The position numbers were made by a program, and so were the translations under genes. This document shows, piece after piece, positions 33,106 to 42,363 of a stretch of DNA of 64,000 nt. The DNA is from Eikenella glucosivorans (GTDB lineage: Bacteria; Pseudomonadota; Gammaproteobacteria; Burkholderiales; Neisseriaceae), in assembly GCF_016025525.2 (NCBI RefSeq), contig NZ_JACSGR010000004.1:124001-188000 (forward strand). The letters are read 5' to 3'. Under the pieces are notes generated by a model, which had not been told where the DNA came from, searched no databases, and worked only from the letters and a program-made list of their open reading frames with translations. Within the stretch, counting starts at the first letter, position 1. Each line of letters begins with the position of its first letter.

Positions 33106-34503
33106 ATGAAAAAACGTGTCAAACGCATCCATTTCGTCGGCATCGGCGGCGCCGGTATGTGCGGCCTGGCCGAGGTGCTGTATAAAGAATTCGACGTATC
33201 CGGTTCCGACCAGGCGCAAAGCCCGGTAACGCGCCAGCTCGCCGATATGGGCATCAAGGTGTTCAACGGCCACGCGGCGGAACACATCGAGGGCGTGGAC
33301 GTGGTGGTTACCTCCACCGCCATCAAGCCCGACAACCCCGAAGTGCTGGCGGCGCGCGCGGCCAAGATTCCGGTGATTCCGCGCGCCATGATGCTGGCCG
33401 AGATCATGCGTTTCGGCCAAGGCATCGCCATCGCCGGCACCCACGGCAAAACCACCACCACCAGCCTCACCGCCTCCATCCTCACTGCCGCCGGCCTCGA
33501 CCCCACTTTCGTCATCGGCGGGCGCCTGATGGCGGCCGGCACCAACGCCAAGCTGGGCAGCGGGCAATACATCGTGGCCGAGGCCGACGAATCCGATGCT
33601 TCCTTCCTCTACCTCACGCCCGTGATCACTGTGGTAACCAATATCGACACCGACCACATGGATACCTACGGCCACAGCGTGGATAAGCTGCACCAGGCCT
33701 TTGTGGAGTTTGTGCACCGTATGCCGTTCTACGGTAAGGCGTTTTTGTGTATCGAGAGCGAGCATGTGCGCGCCATCCTGCCACAAATCCAAAAACCTTT
33801 CGCCACCTATGGCTTCAATCCCGAAGCGGATATTTATGCCGACGAAGTGCGCAACGAAGGCGCGCAGATGTGCTTCACCGTGCACCTGAAAAACCGCCAT
33901 ATCGCGCCGTTTGAAGTGCGGCTGAACGCGCCGGGGCGGCACAATGTGCTCAATGCGCTGGCCGCCATCGGTGTGGCGCTGGAATGCGGCGCCAACGTGG
34001 AGGCCATCCAGCGCGGCCTGGCCGGTTTCGGCGGCGTGGGGCGGCGTTTCCAGAGCTACGGCGAAATCAAGCTGCCCCAGGGCGGCAGCGCCTTAGTGAT
34101 CGACGACTACGGCCACCATCCCGCCGAAATGGCCGCCACGCTGGCCGCCGCGCGCGGTGCCTACCCCGAACGCCGCTTGGTGCTGGCCTTCCAGCCGCAC
34201 CGCTACACCCGCACCCGCGATTTGTTTGAAGACTTCGTGCGCGTGCTGAACACCGCCGACGCCGTGGTGCTCACCGATGTGTATGCCGCCGGCGAAGAGC
34301 CGATTGTGGCCGCCGACAGCCGCGCGCTCACCCGCGCCCTGCGCGTGGGCGGCCGGCAGGAGCCGATTTACTGCGCCGATGTGGCCGATATGCCGAGCAC
34401 CCTGCTCGCCCTGCTGCAAGACGGCGACCTGCTGCTGAACATGGGCGCGGGCAGCATCAACAAAGTGCCGCAGGCATTGCGCGATTTGGCGGGCGCGGCT
34501 TAG
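33106..34503 (+). CDS. murC: UDP-MurNAc:L-alanine ligase
   Basis: 465 residues. FVGIGGAGMCGLAEVL at the N-terminus, AGTHGKTTTTSL (P-loop near residue 111), EADESDASFL and DDYGHHPAEMAATL are MurC signatures. It starts the stem peptide by adding L-Ala. The ATG at 33106 is preceded by a weak Shine-Dalgarno sequence. An uptake sequence lies about 130 bp upstream. The gene is separated from murG by the lipoprotein gene. Confidence 0.97.
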   Translation: MKKRVKRIHFVGIGGAGMCGLAEVLYKEFDVSGSDQAQSPVTRQLADMGIKVFNGHAAEHIEGVDVVVTSTAIKPDNPEVLAARAAKIPVIPRAMMLAEIMRFGQGIAIAGTHGKTTTTSLTASILTAAGLDPTFVIGGRLMAAGTNAKLGSGQYIVAEADESDASFLYLTPVITVVTNIDTDHMDTYGHSVDKLHQAFVEFVHRMPFYGKAFLCIESEHVRAILPQIQKPFATYGFNPEADIYADEVRNEGAQMCFTVHLKNRHIAPFEVRLNAPGRHNVLNALAAIGVALECGANVEAIQRGLAGFGGVGRRFQSYGEIKLPQGGSALVIDDYGHHPAEMAATLAAARGAYPERRLVLAFQPHRYTRTRDLFEDFVRVLNTADAVVLTDVYAAGEEPIVAADSRALTRALRVGGRQEPIYCADVADMPSTLLALLQDGDLLLNMGAGSINKVPQALRDLAGAA

Positions 34504-34628
34504 TTGCCCCGTGGCGGCGGTAAAACGGCATGGATATTTTTCAGGTAGCCCTGAATTTTAGTTCCGTCGAAACGTAGTTTCGGAGTCGTTAACACATTAT
34601 TTTCAGGTAGCCTTTGCAAGGACAAAAC

Positions 34629-35681
34629 ATGAGTTCATCAGAGCCTAGCGGCAACGCCCGCTCCCGCAGCGTGCGTTTGGATGAGTTAAACGACAAGGCC
34701 CGCCGCTTTTGGGCGGATTGGCGGCAGGAGGAAGCGCGGCTGGCTGCGCTCACCGATGCCGTGGCCTTTGTGACCGAGGCCAACGGCTTGCTGCACCGTC
34801 ACTGCCCCGATGTGGTGGTGGAGCTGGATGGAGAGCCGGCCAATGGCGCGCTGGTGTTCAGCGCCAACGGCATCATCGAGCACTTCCCGCAGGTATTGGC
34901 GCTGGTGGCTGAAGCAGCGGAGGGTACGCAGCGCTCGGTGGTGTGTTTCCGGCAGCGGGTGGGCTCGCCCGACCAGTTTGCCGTCCGCATGGGCGGCGTG
35001 GATTTGCGGGCGCAGGATATTTTGGTGCGCTGCGAAGAATGGCACGGCCTGCCGGCGCTGGAAATGGCCTTGGCCGCCCCGCCGAAAGAGGAAGATCGGG
35101 AAACCGCGCAGCGCCTGGCGCTGATCATGCTCGACCATGTGCTGGGCGAATGGGACGCGGTGGTGAAAGTGGGCGTGCTGGATTTTGCGGATAACGTGCC
35201 GCCGGATACGGTGCCGCTCAACAGGCTACCTGAAAAGTTGGACGAGTTGTGGAAGGCCTTGGGGCGCGACGCGCTCTACCCCGAGCCGGAATGGGAGTTT
35301 GCCGCCTATCAGTGCGACGAAGACGAAGCAGCCGGCCGCGACGCGCTGGTGCTGCTGCGCAACGAATCGGCCAACGGGCTGCTCGGCCGCGCGGACATGG
35401 GCTGGGTGGTGTCGATACGGTGCAGCATCAACGGCGAAGAGGCGCTTACCGCCGCCTATCAGCTGCAAGACGAGCTCGATGCCGAAGCCGCCCACCGGCA
35501 GCAGGGCATCGTTACCCTGTCCGTTACCAATCTCACGCGCGGCGAGCGCACCGTGTTTGCCGCCACCGGCGAGCCGGAGCGGCTGATGCCCAAGGCGCAG
35601 GAGTTGTGCGAACGTTTCGCGCAGCTCGGCCCGCAGGCGGATTGCGAATACGATCCGAACTGGCGGCATTATCGGTTTTAA
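34629..35681 (+). CDS. hypothetical protein, C-terminus similar to DUF695
   Basis: 350 residues, acidic and soluble. The N-terminal half has VELDGEPANGALVFSANGIIEHFP and QDILVRCEEWHGLPALEMALA; the second half ends with LTRGERTVFAATGEPE and DPNWRHYRF, which recalls DUF695 proteins. The function is unknown. AAGGACA precedes the ATG at 34629. An uptake sequence in the middle codes for NRLPEKLDEL (near residue 200). It is one of five non-dcw genes in the cluster. Confidence 0.65.
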   Translation: MSSSEPSGNARSRSVRLDELNDKARRFWADWRQEEARLAALTDAVAFVTEANGLLHRHCPDVVVELDGEPANGALVFSANGIIEHFPQVLALVAEAAEGTQRSVVCFRQRVGSPDQFAVRMGGVDLRAQDILVRCEEWHGLPALEMALAAPPKEEDRETAQRLALIMLDHVLGEWDAVVKVGVLDFADNVPPDTVPLNRLPEKLDELWKALGRDALYPEPEWEFAAYQCDEDEAAGRDALVLLRNESANGLLGRADMGWVVSIRCSINGEEALTAAYQLQDELDAEAAHRQQGIVTLSVTNLTRGERTVFAATGEPERLMPKAQELCERFAQLGPQADCEYDPNWRHYRF

Positions 35682-35683
35682 GT

Positions 35684-35734
35684 TTTCAGGTAGCCTGCCG
35701 GGCGGGCGCTCGGCTAAGCGGCTACCTGAAAAAG
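35684..35734. terminator. uptake-sequence hairpin between the DUF695-like gene and ddlB
   Basis: TTTTCAGGTAGCCT at about 35684 and GGCTACCTGAAAA ending at about 35732 form inverted arms around a GC-rich loop of roughly 22 bases. Confidence 0.6.
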
Positions 35735-35759
35735 TGTCAGTAAGAAAGAAGCAAAGCAA

Positions 35760-36680
35760 ATGAATAAGCAGTTTGGCAAAGTGGCCGTGTTGAACGGCGG
35801 GTTTTCCACTGAGCGAGAAGTGTCGCTCGATAGCGGCGCCGCCGTGTTGGCCGCCTTGCAGGGCCGGGGTATCGACGCCCACCGGTTCGATCCGAAAGAG
35901 CAAGACATCCTGCAACTGAAGGCGCAGGGTTTTCAGGTAGCCTTCAACGTGCTGCACGGCACCTACGGCGAAGACGGCACCGTGCAGGCGCTGCTCGATT
36001 CCATCGGCATCCCCTACACCGGCTGCGGCATGGCCGCCTCCGCGCTGGGCATGGACAAATACCGCTGCAAACTGATTTGGCGCTCGCTCGGCCTGCCCGT
36101 GCCCGATTTCGCCGTGCTGCACGACGACAGCGATTTTGCCGCCGTGGAGGCCGGGCTCGGCCTGCCGATGTTTGTGAAGCCCGCCGCCGAAGGCAGCAGC
36201 GTGGGCGTGGTGAAAGTGAAGCAGCCCGGCGAGCTGCCCAAAGTGTACCGCGAGCTGCGCGAACGCCACTTGCACGGCGAAATCATTGCCGAGCGCTTTA
36301 TCGACGGCGGCGAATACACCTGCGCCGTGCTCGGCAAACAGGCGCTGCCCAGCATCCGCATCATCCCCGCCACCGAGTTCTACGACTACGACGCCAAATA
36401 TTTCCGCGACGACACGGTATACCAATGCCCGAGCGATTTGGACGAGGCGGGCGAAGCCGAAATCCGCCGCTTGGCCAAAGCCGGTTTCGAAGCCATCGGC
36501 GGGCGCGGCTGGGGCAGGGTAGATTTCCTGCGCAGCAAGGAAGGCCAGCTGTATCTGTTGGAAATCAACACCGTACCCGGCATGACCAGCCACAGCCTGG
36601 TGCCAAAAGCTGCCGCGCAAACCGGTTTGGATTTTGCCGACTTATGCGTTGAAGTGTTGAGCCATGCGACTTTGGGATAA
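35760..36680 (+). CDS. ddlB: D-alanine:D-alanine ligase
   Basis: 306 residues, ATP-grasp fold. GGFSTEREVSLDSG near residue 14, KPAAEGSSVGVVKV, WGRVDFLR and LEINTVPGMTSHSLVP are the conserved ligase motifs. It makes D-Ala-D-Ala for MurF. An uptake sequence codes for GFQVAFNVLHG at about residues 59-69, in a conserved part of the fold, with no apparent harm to the motif. It overlaps ftsQ by 17 bp. Confidence 0.97.
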   Translation: MNKQFGKVAVLNGGFSTEREVSLDSGAAVLAALQGRGIDAHRFDPKEQDILQLKAQGFQVAFNVLHGTYGEDGTVQALLDSIGIPYTGCGMAASALGMDKYRCKLIWRSLGLPVPDFAVLHDDSDFAAVEAGLGLPMFVKPAAEGSSVGVVKVKQPGELPKVYRELRERHLHGEIIAERFIDGGEYTCAVLGKQALPSIRIIPATEFYDYDAKYFRDDTVYQCPSDLDEAGEAEIRRLAKAGFEAIGGRGWGRVDFLRSKEGQLYLLEINTVPGMTSHSLVPKAAAQTGLDFADLCVEVLSHATLG

Positions 36681-37428
36681 TGCCGGCGCGTTAAAACGCA
36701 TCAACAGCAGCCTCTACCTCCTGGCCGGCATCGGCTTGGTGGCGGCGGCGGTGATGTGGATGATGAATTCGCCGTATTTCCCTGTTAAACTGGTGAAAAT
36801 CGATGGCCAACTCCAGCGCCTGAGCGCCGCCCAGCTGCAGCAAACCGCGCACCAGCACATCCGCGGCAATATTTTTAAAGCCGATTTAAATGAAGCGCGA
36901 CAAGCGTTTGAAGCGTTGCCGTGGGTGGCCAAAGCTGAAGTGCGCCGCCTGTGGCCGGACACGGTGCAGATTCATGTGGTGGAGCGCAAGCCGGTGGCGC
37001 GTTGGGAAGGCGGCGGCCTGGTGGACAGCGAAGGCAGGGGCTTCGATGCGCCAAGCGACGAAAATTTCCCCGTATTTGCAGGCACGCCGGGAATGCGTAA
37101 AATTATGGTAGACGAATTTGCCGAATTTCAGGCCATTTTGGCACCGGCCAGCCAAAGCATTGCCCGGATGGATTACAGCTCGCGCTCATCGCGGGTGCTG
37201 ACCCTGAGTAACGGCATCCGGCTGCATCTGGGGCGCAATAACGCACCCATGCGCCTGCGCCGATTTGTGCAGGCCTGGCACGAAATCCTGAAAGAACGTG
37301 CCGCCGACATCCGCTACGTGGATTTACGCTACCGCGACGGCTTTGCCGTACGCTACCGGCAAGGCGCAGATAACGAAGGCAACGACAACGACAACGAAAC
37401 CACACCCCGCAATCAGGCGGCCGACTAA
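36664..37428 (+). CDS. ftsQ: cell division protein FtsQ
   Basis: 254 residues. One membrane helix (about residues 17-35) is followed by the POTRA domain (VKIDGQLQRLSAAQLQQ) and the FtsQ domain (AEVRRLWPDTVQIHVVERKPVARWEGGGLVDSEG). It scaffolds FtsL and FtsB at the septum. The tail is rich in Asn, Asp and Glu. It starts within the end of ddlB and is followed 36 bp later by ftsA. Confidence 0.95.
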   Translation: MRLWDNAGALKRINSSLYLLAGIGLVAAAVMWMMNSPYFPVKLVKIDGQLQRLSAAQLQQTAHQHIRGNIFKADLNEARQAFEALPWVAKAEVRRLWPDTVQIHVVERKPVARWEGGGLVDSEGRGFDAPSDENFPVFAGTPGMRKIMVDEFAEFQAILAPASQSIARMDYSSRSSRVLTLSNGIRLHLGRNNAPMRLRRFVQAWHEILKERAADIRYVDLRYRDGFAVRYRQGADNEGNDNDNETTPRNQAAD

Positions 37429-37464
37429 CCATTCCACCATTAAGCAACAAGCGAGACAAATATC

Positions 37465-38706
37465 ATGGCAAACAACAAACAACTGGTAGGCGCGCTGGAC
37501 ATCGGCACTTCCAAAACCATCGTTTTGATCGGCGAAGTGCAGGACGACGACGAAATCCACATCATCGGCTTCGGCCAAGCACCCTCACACGGCCTGAAAG
37601 CCGGCATGGTCACCAATATCGATGCCACTGCCCAAGCCATCACCCAGGCAATGGAAGAGGCGCAGCTGATGGCCGATTGCCAGATCGGCAGCGTGGTAAC
37701 CGGCATTGCCGGCAACCATATCCGCAGCATGAATTCGCAGGGCGTGGTGAAAATCAAAGAAGGCGAAGTGATGCAGGCCGATATCGACCGTGCCATCGAA
37801 ACCGCCAAAGCCGTGAACATCCCGCCGGATCACCAGATTCTGCATACCGTGGTGCAGGAATACATCATCGACAACCAGCCCGGCGTGCGCGAGCCTATCG
37901 GCATGAGCGGCGTGCGGCTGGACACGCGCATCCACATCGTTACCGGTGCCGTTACTGCCATGCAGAACATCCAGAAATGCATCGAACGCTGCGGCCTGCA
38001 CATCGACAACATGATTTTGCAGCCACTGGCCAGCGGCCGCGCCGTGCTGACGGAAGACGAAAAAGAATTGGGCGTGTGCGTGATCGACATCGGCGGCGGC
38101 ACCACCGATATCGCGGTTTACACCAACGGCGCCATCCGCCACACCGCCGTGATCCCGGTGGCCGGCGATTTGATTACCAAAGACTTGGCACAAGCCCTGC
38201 GCACGCCCTACAGCGCGGCCGAATACATCAAAATCAACCACGGCGTGGCCCTAGCCACCGGCGACGGCTTAGACGAAATGATCGAAGTGCCCAGCGTGGG
38301 CGACCGCAGCCCGCGCCAGATTTCGCGCCGCGTGTTGGCCAGCGTGATCGGCCCGCGTGTGGAAGAAATTTTGGAGCTGACCCGCAATGAGCTGCACCGC
38401 TCCGGCTTCCCGGAAGAAGTGCTCACTTCTGGCGTGGTGCTCACCGGCGGCGCATCGCTGCTCTCCGGCGTGGTGGAGTTGGCCGAAGACGTGTTCAACC
38501 TGCCCGCGCGCATCGGCGTGCCGAAGGAAATGGGCGGCCTCTCCGAACGCATCCGCAACCCGCGCTACGCCACCGCCATCGGCCTGCTGCAGACTGCGGC
38601 GGAACACAGCAGCAGCCAGCATGCCGCCCATCCCGCCGGCCGGCAGGGCGGCGAGGGAGATTCTGTCTTTTACCGCCTGAAAGAATGGCTGAAAAACAAT
38701 TTCTAG
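37465..38706 (+). CDS. ftsA: cell division protein FtsA
   Basis: 413 residues, actin fold. ALDIGTSKTIVLIGEV (phosphate 1), VCVIDIGGGTTDIAVYTNG (phosphate 2) and VVLTGGASLLSGVVELAEDVF (adenosine) are clear. The C-terminal YRLKEWLKNNF is the amphipathic helix that anchors FtsZ filaments to the membrane. It is complete, with typical length and position upstream of ftsZ. Confidence 0.97.
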   Translation: MANNKQLVGALDIGTSKTIVLIGEVQDDDEIHIIGFGQAPSHGLKAGMVTNIDATAQAITQAMEEAQLMADCQIGSVVTGIAGNHIRSMNSQGVVKIKEGEVMQADIDRAIETAKAVNIPPDHQILHTVVQEYIIDNQPGVREPIGMSGVRLDTRIHIVTGAVTAMQNIQKCIERCGLHIDNMILQPLASGRAVLTEDEKELGVCVIDIGGGTTDIAVYTNGAIRHTAVIPVAGDLITKDLAQALRTPYSAAEYIKINHGVALATGDGLDEMIEVPSVGDRSPRQISRRVLASVIGPRVEEILELTRNELHRSGFPEEVLTSGVVLTGGASLLSGVVELAEDVFNLPARIGVPKEMGGLSERIRNPRYATAIGLLQTAAEHSSSQHAAHPAGRQGGEGDSVFYRLKEWLKNNF

Positions 38707-38721
38707 CCTTTTTGCTTATTC

Positions 38722-38753
38722 TTGCACACAAAATCCGTTCAAACCTTTATAAT
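38722..38753 (+). promoter_or_regulatory. possible ftsZ promoter
   Basis: A strong -10 box TATAAT is at 38748-38753. The best -35 match, TTGCAC at 38722-38727, is 20 bp away, longer than ideal. An uptake sequence lies between this site and the ftsZ start. Confidence 0.45.
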
Positions 38754-38805
38754 ACGGGCGATTTCAGTTTTCAGGTAGCCTTCCGGGGCACAAAAGGAGT
38801 GTTAA

Positions 38806-39978
38806 ATGCAATTGGTTTATGATGTTGTCGAATCCGCAGCCAGTCCTGCGGTCATTAAGGTTATCGGTATTGGCGGCGGCGGCTGCAATGCCATTAACAA
38901 TATGATTGACAACACGGTACAGGGTGTCGAATTCATCAGTGCCAACACGGATGCCCAATCATTGCAGAGCAACAAAGCGCCCAAACGCATCCAGTTGGGC
39001 ACCAACCTGACCAAAGGCTTGGGTGCAGGCGCCAACCCCGAAACCGGCCGCAATGCCGCCTTGGAAGACCGCGAAACCATTGCCGATGCCATTCAGGGCG
39101 CCAATATGCTGTTCATCACCACCGGCATGGGCGGTGGCACCGGCACCGGCGCCGCTCCGGTGGTGGCCGAAATCGCCCGCGAGATGGGCATCCTTACCGT
39201 GGCCGTGGTTACCCGCCCGTTCGAGCATGAAGGCAAACGCATCCAGATTGCCAAAGAAGGCTTGGAAACCCTGAAAAACCAAGTGGATTCCCTCATCATT
39301 ATCCCGAACGACAAACTGATGACCGCATTGGGCGAAGACGTGACCGTGCGCCAGGCATTCCGTGCGGCGGATAATGTGTTGCGCAACGCCGTGGCCGGTA
39401 TTGCCGAAGTGATTACCTGCCCGGGTATGATCAACTTAGACTTTGCCGACGTGCGCAACGTGATGGGCATCATGGGCATGGCCATGATGGGTTCCGGCTT
39501 CGCACAGGGCATCGACCGCGCCCGCTTGGCCACCGAGCAGGCGATTGCCAGCCCGCTGTTGGATAATGTAACGCTGGAAGGCGCGCGCGGCGTGCTGGTG
39601 AACATCACTACTGCCCCCGACGGCCTGACCATGAAAGAATACAAAGAAATCATGTCGGTGGTGAGCGAATACGCCCATCCGGATGCCGAGCTGAAATACG
39701 GCACGGCGGAAGATGCCGACATGCAGGACGGCGAAATCCGCGTCACCATCATTGCCACCGGCCTGAAAGAGCAGGGCGACAACAGCCAGAGCAGCAACCT
39801 GCGCATGGTGAAAGCCGCCCAGGCCACTGGCACCGACGGCGGCTTCCCGGAAATCGACAGCGTGATCCGTTCCGGTCGCACTGCACGCACCATGAATCTG
39901 GCCGCTTCCGATTTTGCCAACCAGTCTGTACTGGACGATTTCGAGATTCCGGCGGTTATCCGTCGCCAGGCTGATTAA
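38806..39978 (+). CDS. ftsZ: cell division GTPase FtsZ
   Basis: 390 residues. IGIGGGGCNAINNM, the tubulin signature GGGTGTG at about residues 109-115, and NLDFADVRNVM are conserved. The C-terminal peptide DDFEIPAVIRRQAD is the site that binds FtsA and other partners. AAAGGAG precedes the ATG. It is the last dcw gene and is followed by a perfect 34-bp uptake-sequence palindrome. Confidence 0.98.
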   Translation: MQLVYDVVESAASPAVIKVIGIGGGGCNAINNMIDNTVQGVEFISANTDAQSLQSNKAPKRIQLGTNLTKGLGAGANPETGRNAALEDRETIADAIQGANMLFITTGMGGGTGTGAAPVVAEIAREMGILTVAVVTRPFEHEGKRIQIAKEGLETLKNQVDSLIIIPNDKLMTALGEDVTVRQAFRAADNVLRNAVAGIAEVITCPGMINLDFADVRNVMGIMGMAMMGSGFAQGIDRARLATEQAIASPLLDNVTLEGARGVLVNITTAPDGLTMKEYKEIMSVVSEYAHPDAELKYGTAEDADMQDGEIRVTIIATGLKEQGDNSQSSNLRMVKAAQATGTDGGFPEIDSVIRSGRTARTMNLAASDFANQSVLDDFEIPAVIRRQAD

Positions 39979-39996
39979 GCCGGTTTGGTTTATAGT

Positions 39997-40030
39997 AAAA
40001 GGCTACCTGAAAATTTTCAGGTAGCCTTTT
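39997..40030. terminator. perfect 34-bp palindromic terminator after ftsZ
   Basis: Two 17-base arms meet without a spacer: AAAAGGCTACCTGAAAA and its complement, ending in TTTT. It ends the dcw cluster and also serves the convergent tatD operon. Confidence 0.9.
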
Positions 40031-40076
40031 ATTGTGTCCATACCTTTGAGCCGATAAGCCGATTGAATCGGGCTAA

Positions 40077-40844
40077 TCAAGCCGCTGGGATTTTGTGAAA
40101 CAGGCGCAGGCAGTTGGCAGTGGTGGCACGGGCGATGTTTTCCAGGCTGTCGCCGCGCAGTTGGGCCACGAAGGCGGCGGTGTGCCGCACATAGGCGGGC
40201 TCGTTGGTTTTGCCGCGTTTGGGCACGGGGGCGAGGTAGGGCGAATCGGTTTCCACCAGCAGCCGGTCAAGCGGCACGTAGCGGGCGGCTTCTTGGATGG
40301 CGGTGGCGTTTTTGAAGGTAACGATGCCGGAGAAGGAAATGTAGAAGCCCAAATCCAAGGCCAGCTTGGCAATGCGCACGTCTTCGGTGAAGCAGTGGAT
40401 CACGCCGGCATGGGCTTGGTGTTCGCGCAGCAGGCGCATGGTATCGTCGGCGGCATCGCGGGTGTGCACCACGAGGGGCAGGCCGCTGCGGTTGGCGGCT
40501 TCGATGTGCAGGGCGAAGCGTTGGTGCTGCCAGGCCAAATCGCCTTGGCACCAGTGGTAGTCCAGGCCGGTTTCGCCGATGCCGACCACTTTGGGCAGGG
40601 CGGCACGCGCCAGTAGTTCTTCCAGGCTGAATTCTTCGGCTGCGGGGTCGTCGGGATGGATGCCGACGGTGGCGTAGATGAGGGGGTGGGCTTGGGCGAT
40701 GGCGTGTACTTCTTCGAAGCTCTGGCGGCTCACGCTGATGGCGATGGCTTTGCCCACGCCGGCTTCGGCCATGTTGCCGAGGATTTCAGGTAGCCTTTGG
40801 GTGAGCTCGGGGAAGTTGAGGTGGCAGTGCGAATCGATGAGCAT
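40077..40844 (-). CDS. tatD: TatD-family metal-dependent hydrolase
   Basis: 255 residues. The metal motif DSHCHLNF is at residues 4-11, with TVGIHPDD, GIGETGLDYHW, VVHTRDA, HCFTED and ETDSPYLAP giving the remaining ligands. It is a DNase or deoxyribonuclease-like enzyme by family. It is the last gene of holB-pilZ-tatD. An uptake sequence near the N-terminus codes for QRLPEILG (residues 17-24). Confidence 0.93.
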   Translation of the reverse strand: MLIDSHCHLNFPELTQRLPEILGNMAEAGVGKAIAISVSRQSFEEVHAIAQAHPLIYATVGIHPDDPAAEEFSLEELLARAALPKVVGIGETGLDYHWCQGDLAWQHQRFALHIEAANRSGLPLVVHTRDAADDTMRLLREHQAHAGVIHCFTEDVRIAKLALDLGFYISFSGIVTFKNATAIQEAARYVPLDRLLVETDSPYLAPVPKRGKTNEPAYVRHTAAFVAQLRGDSLENIARATTANCLRLFHKIPAA

Positions 40845-40850
40845 GGATGG

Positions 40851-41210
40851 CTACATGGTGTAGGTGGCGCGGTCGGTGTGTAGCAGGCCGGGCAGTTGGT
40901 CTTCGATGTAGTTTTTGCATTTGATGGCGGTTTCGTCGTCGCCGAATGCGAGGCCGACGCCTTGCGGCTGGCCGTTGGTGGTGCGGCTGAGGTTGATCCA
41001 CACCACGCGGGTGCGCAGGAAGTGTTTTTCCGGCTGGTCGAGCAGTTCGAGAATCAGCAGCACTTCTTCGCCCATGGTGAATTGGTCGTTGGTGGGCACG
41101 AAGATGCCGCCATGCTCTAAAAAGGGCATGTAGCTGTAGTAGGCGGTGGCTTTGTCTTTGAGGCTGACGCTCATCATGCGGCCGGGTGCTTGCTCGGCGG
41201 GTGTGCTCAT
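40851..41210 (-). CDS. pilZ: PilZ-domain type IV pilus protein
   Basis: 119 residues. MMSVSLKDKATAYYSYMPFLEHGGIFVPTNDQFTMGEEVLLILELLDQPEKHFLRTRVVWI matches the original PilZ of type IV pilus assembly. The RxxxR and D/NxSxxG motifs for cyclic-di-GMP are absent, as in other pilus-type PilZ proteins. It probably acts with PilB/PilF ATPases. It lies between holB and tatD, a conserved arrangement. Confidence 0.9.
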   Translation of the reverse strand: MSTPAEQAPGRMMSVSLKDKATAYYSYMPFLEHGGIFVPTNDQFTMGEEVLLILELLDQPEKHFLRTRVVWINLSRTTNGQPQGVGLAFGDDETAIKCKNYIEDQLPGLLHTDRATYTM

Positions 41211-41226
41211 GGTGTTTCCTTGTTGT

Positions 41227-42225
41227 TTAGTAAGTAGAGGGTTTGTTTTGCCAGAAGGCGAGATAGTCGATTAACAAATTTTCAATCTGCATTCTAACAC
41301 TTAAGGTGTGCCGGCCGTAAGGGCTGAGGCGGTTGAGGCGCTGCACTAGGCCGAACAGGGGTTGCCCTGCTGTGCGGGAGGCTACCTGAAAAAGGGCGGC
41401 TTGGTGTTGCGGGTAATATAGCGGGGGCAGCTTTTGCTGGGCGAGCGCGGTGTCGGCCAGCCATTTGTGCAGCCAATCCAGGAACACAGCGAGCGGCCAT
41501 TTTTGCTTGTCGAAGGCGGCGGCGTAATCCAGCATGGCGAGCAGGCGGGGCCGGGCCAGCAGTTGGCACAATTCTTCGCGCAGGGCGTCTTGCTCGGGCT
41601 CGGCGGCAAACAGGGGGGCGCCGCTGTGAAAGGCAAGCAGGGCTTCGGCTTGGGCGGCATCGTGTGAGCCGTGCGTTTTCAGGTAGCCTAGGGCTTCTTC
41701 GGCACTCGGAGCGGGCAGCAGGAAGGGGCGGCAGCGGCTTTTGATGGTGGGCAGCAGGCGGTCTTTGTTGTGGGTAACCAAGAGGAACACCACGGCGGCG
41801 GGCGGCTCTTCCAGCATTTTCAGCAGCGCGTTGGCGGCTTGGGTGTTCATGGTTTCCGCCGGCTGAACCAGCACCACGCGCAGCCCGCCGCGCACGGAGC
41901 TTTGCAGCAGGGGCGAGAGCACGGCGCGCACGGCGTCGATTTTGATTTGCAGCAGTTTGCGGCCGCTTTCGCCTTCGGCCGGCAGCTCGGGCGCCAGCTC
42001 GTAGTAGTCCGGGTGGCTGCCTTGGGCGAACAGGTGGCAGGAGGGGCAGCTGCCGCAGGGCTGGTGCCCGGCTTGCGGCTGCTCGCACAGCAGCGCCTGC
42101 GCCAGATGGCGGGCGAAGGCGGTTTTGCCGGTGTTGCGGCGGCCGGTGAACAGCCAGGCGTTGGGGCGGTTGGCCCACTGCGCGGCCAGCTGATGCCAGG
42201 CGGATTGTTGCCAAGGGTAAATCAT
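41227..42225 (-). CDS. holB: DNA polymerase III delta-prime subunit
   Basis: 332 residues, AAA+ clamp-loader fold. GRRNTGKTAFARHLAQALLC is the P-loop-like region, the zinc cysteines follow (CGSCPSC and an upstream Cys), and VRAVLSPLLQSSVRGGLRVVLVQPAETMNTQAANALLKMLEEPP with SRC is the delta-prime core. Two uptake sequences code for LGYLKTHGS and LFQVASRTAG. It is first in the holB-pilZ-tatD operon. Confidence 0.94.
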   Translation of the reverse strand: MIYPWQQSAWHQLAAQWANRPNAWLFTGRRNTGKTAFARHLAQALLCEQPQAGHQPCGSCPSCHLFAQGSHPDYYELAPELPAEGESGRKLLQIKIDAVRAVLSPLLQSSVRGGLRVVLVQPAETMNTQAANALLKMLEEPPAAVVFLLVTHNKDRLLPTIKSRCRPFLLPAPSAEEALGYLKTHGSHDAAQAEALLAFHSGAPLFAAEPEQDALREELCQLLARPRLLAMLDYAAAFDKQKWPLAVFLDWLHKWLADTALAQQKLPPLYYPQHQAALFQVASRTAGQPLFGLVQRLNRLSPYGRHTLSVRMQIENLLIDYLAFWQNKPSTY

Positions 42226-42363
42226 AGCGGGATGAGGCTGCCGGAAAAGATGAGGCTACCTGAAAATTTTCTCTTTAAGAAACAAAGCTTCGGTGCAGGG
42301 AAGCGGGCGGGAAGGCTACCTGAAAAATGCGCGCGGCACGAATCAGTAGCCGGGGCGGGCAAA
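42226..42363. other. spacer with uptake sequences between dedA and holB
   Basis: Uptake sequences in the same orientation lie at about 42252 and 42313. No gene is seen. Confidence 0.5.

Noticed and set aside
32083..33942. 619-residue minus-strand frame
   Set aside because: It lies opposite the lipoprotein gene and murC and includes translated uptake sequences; no domain is visible.
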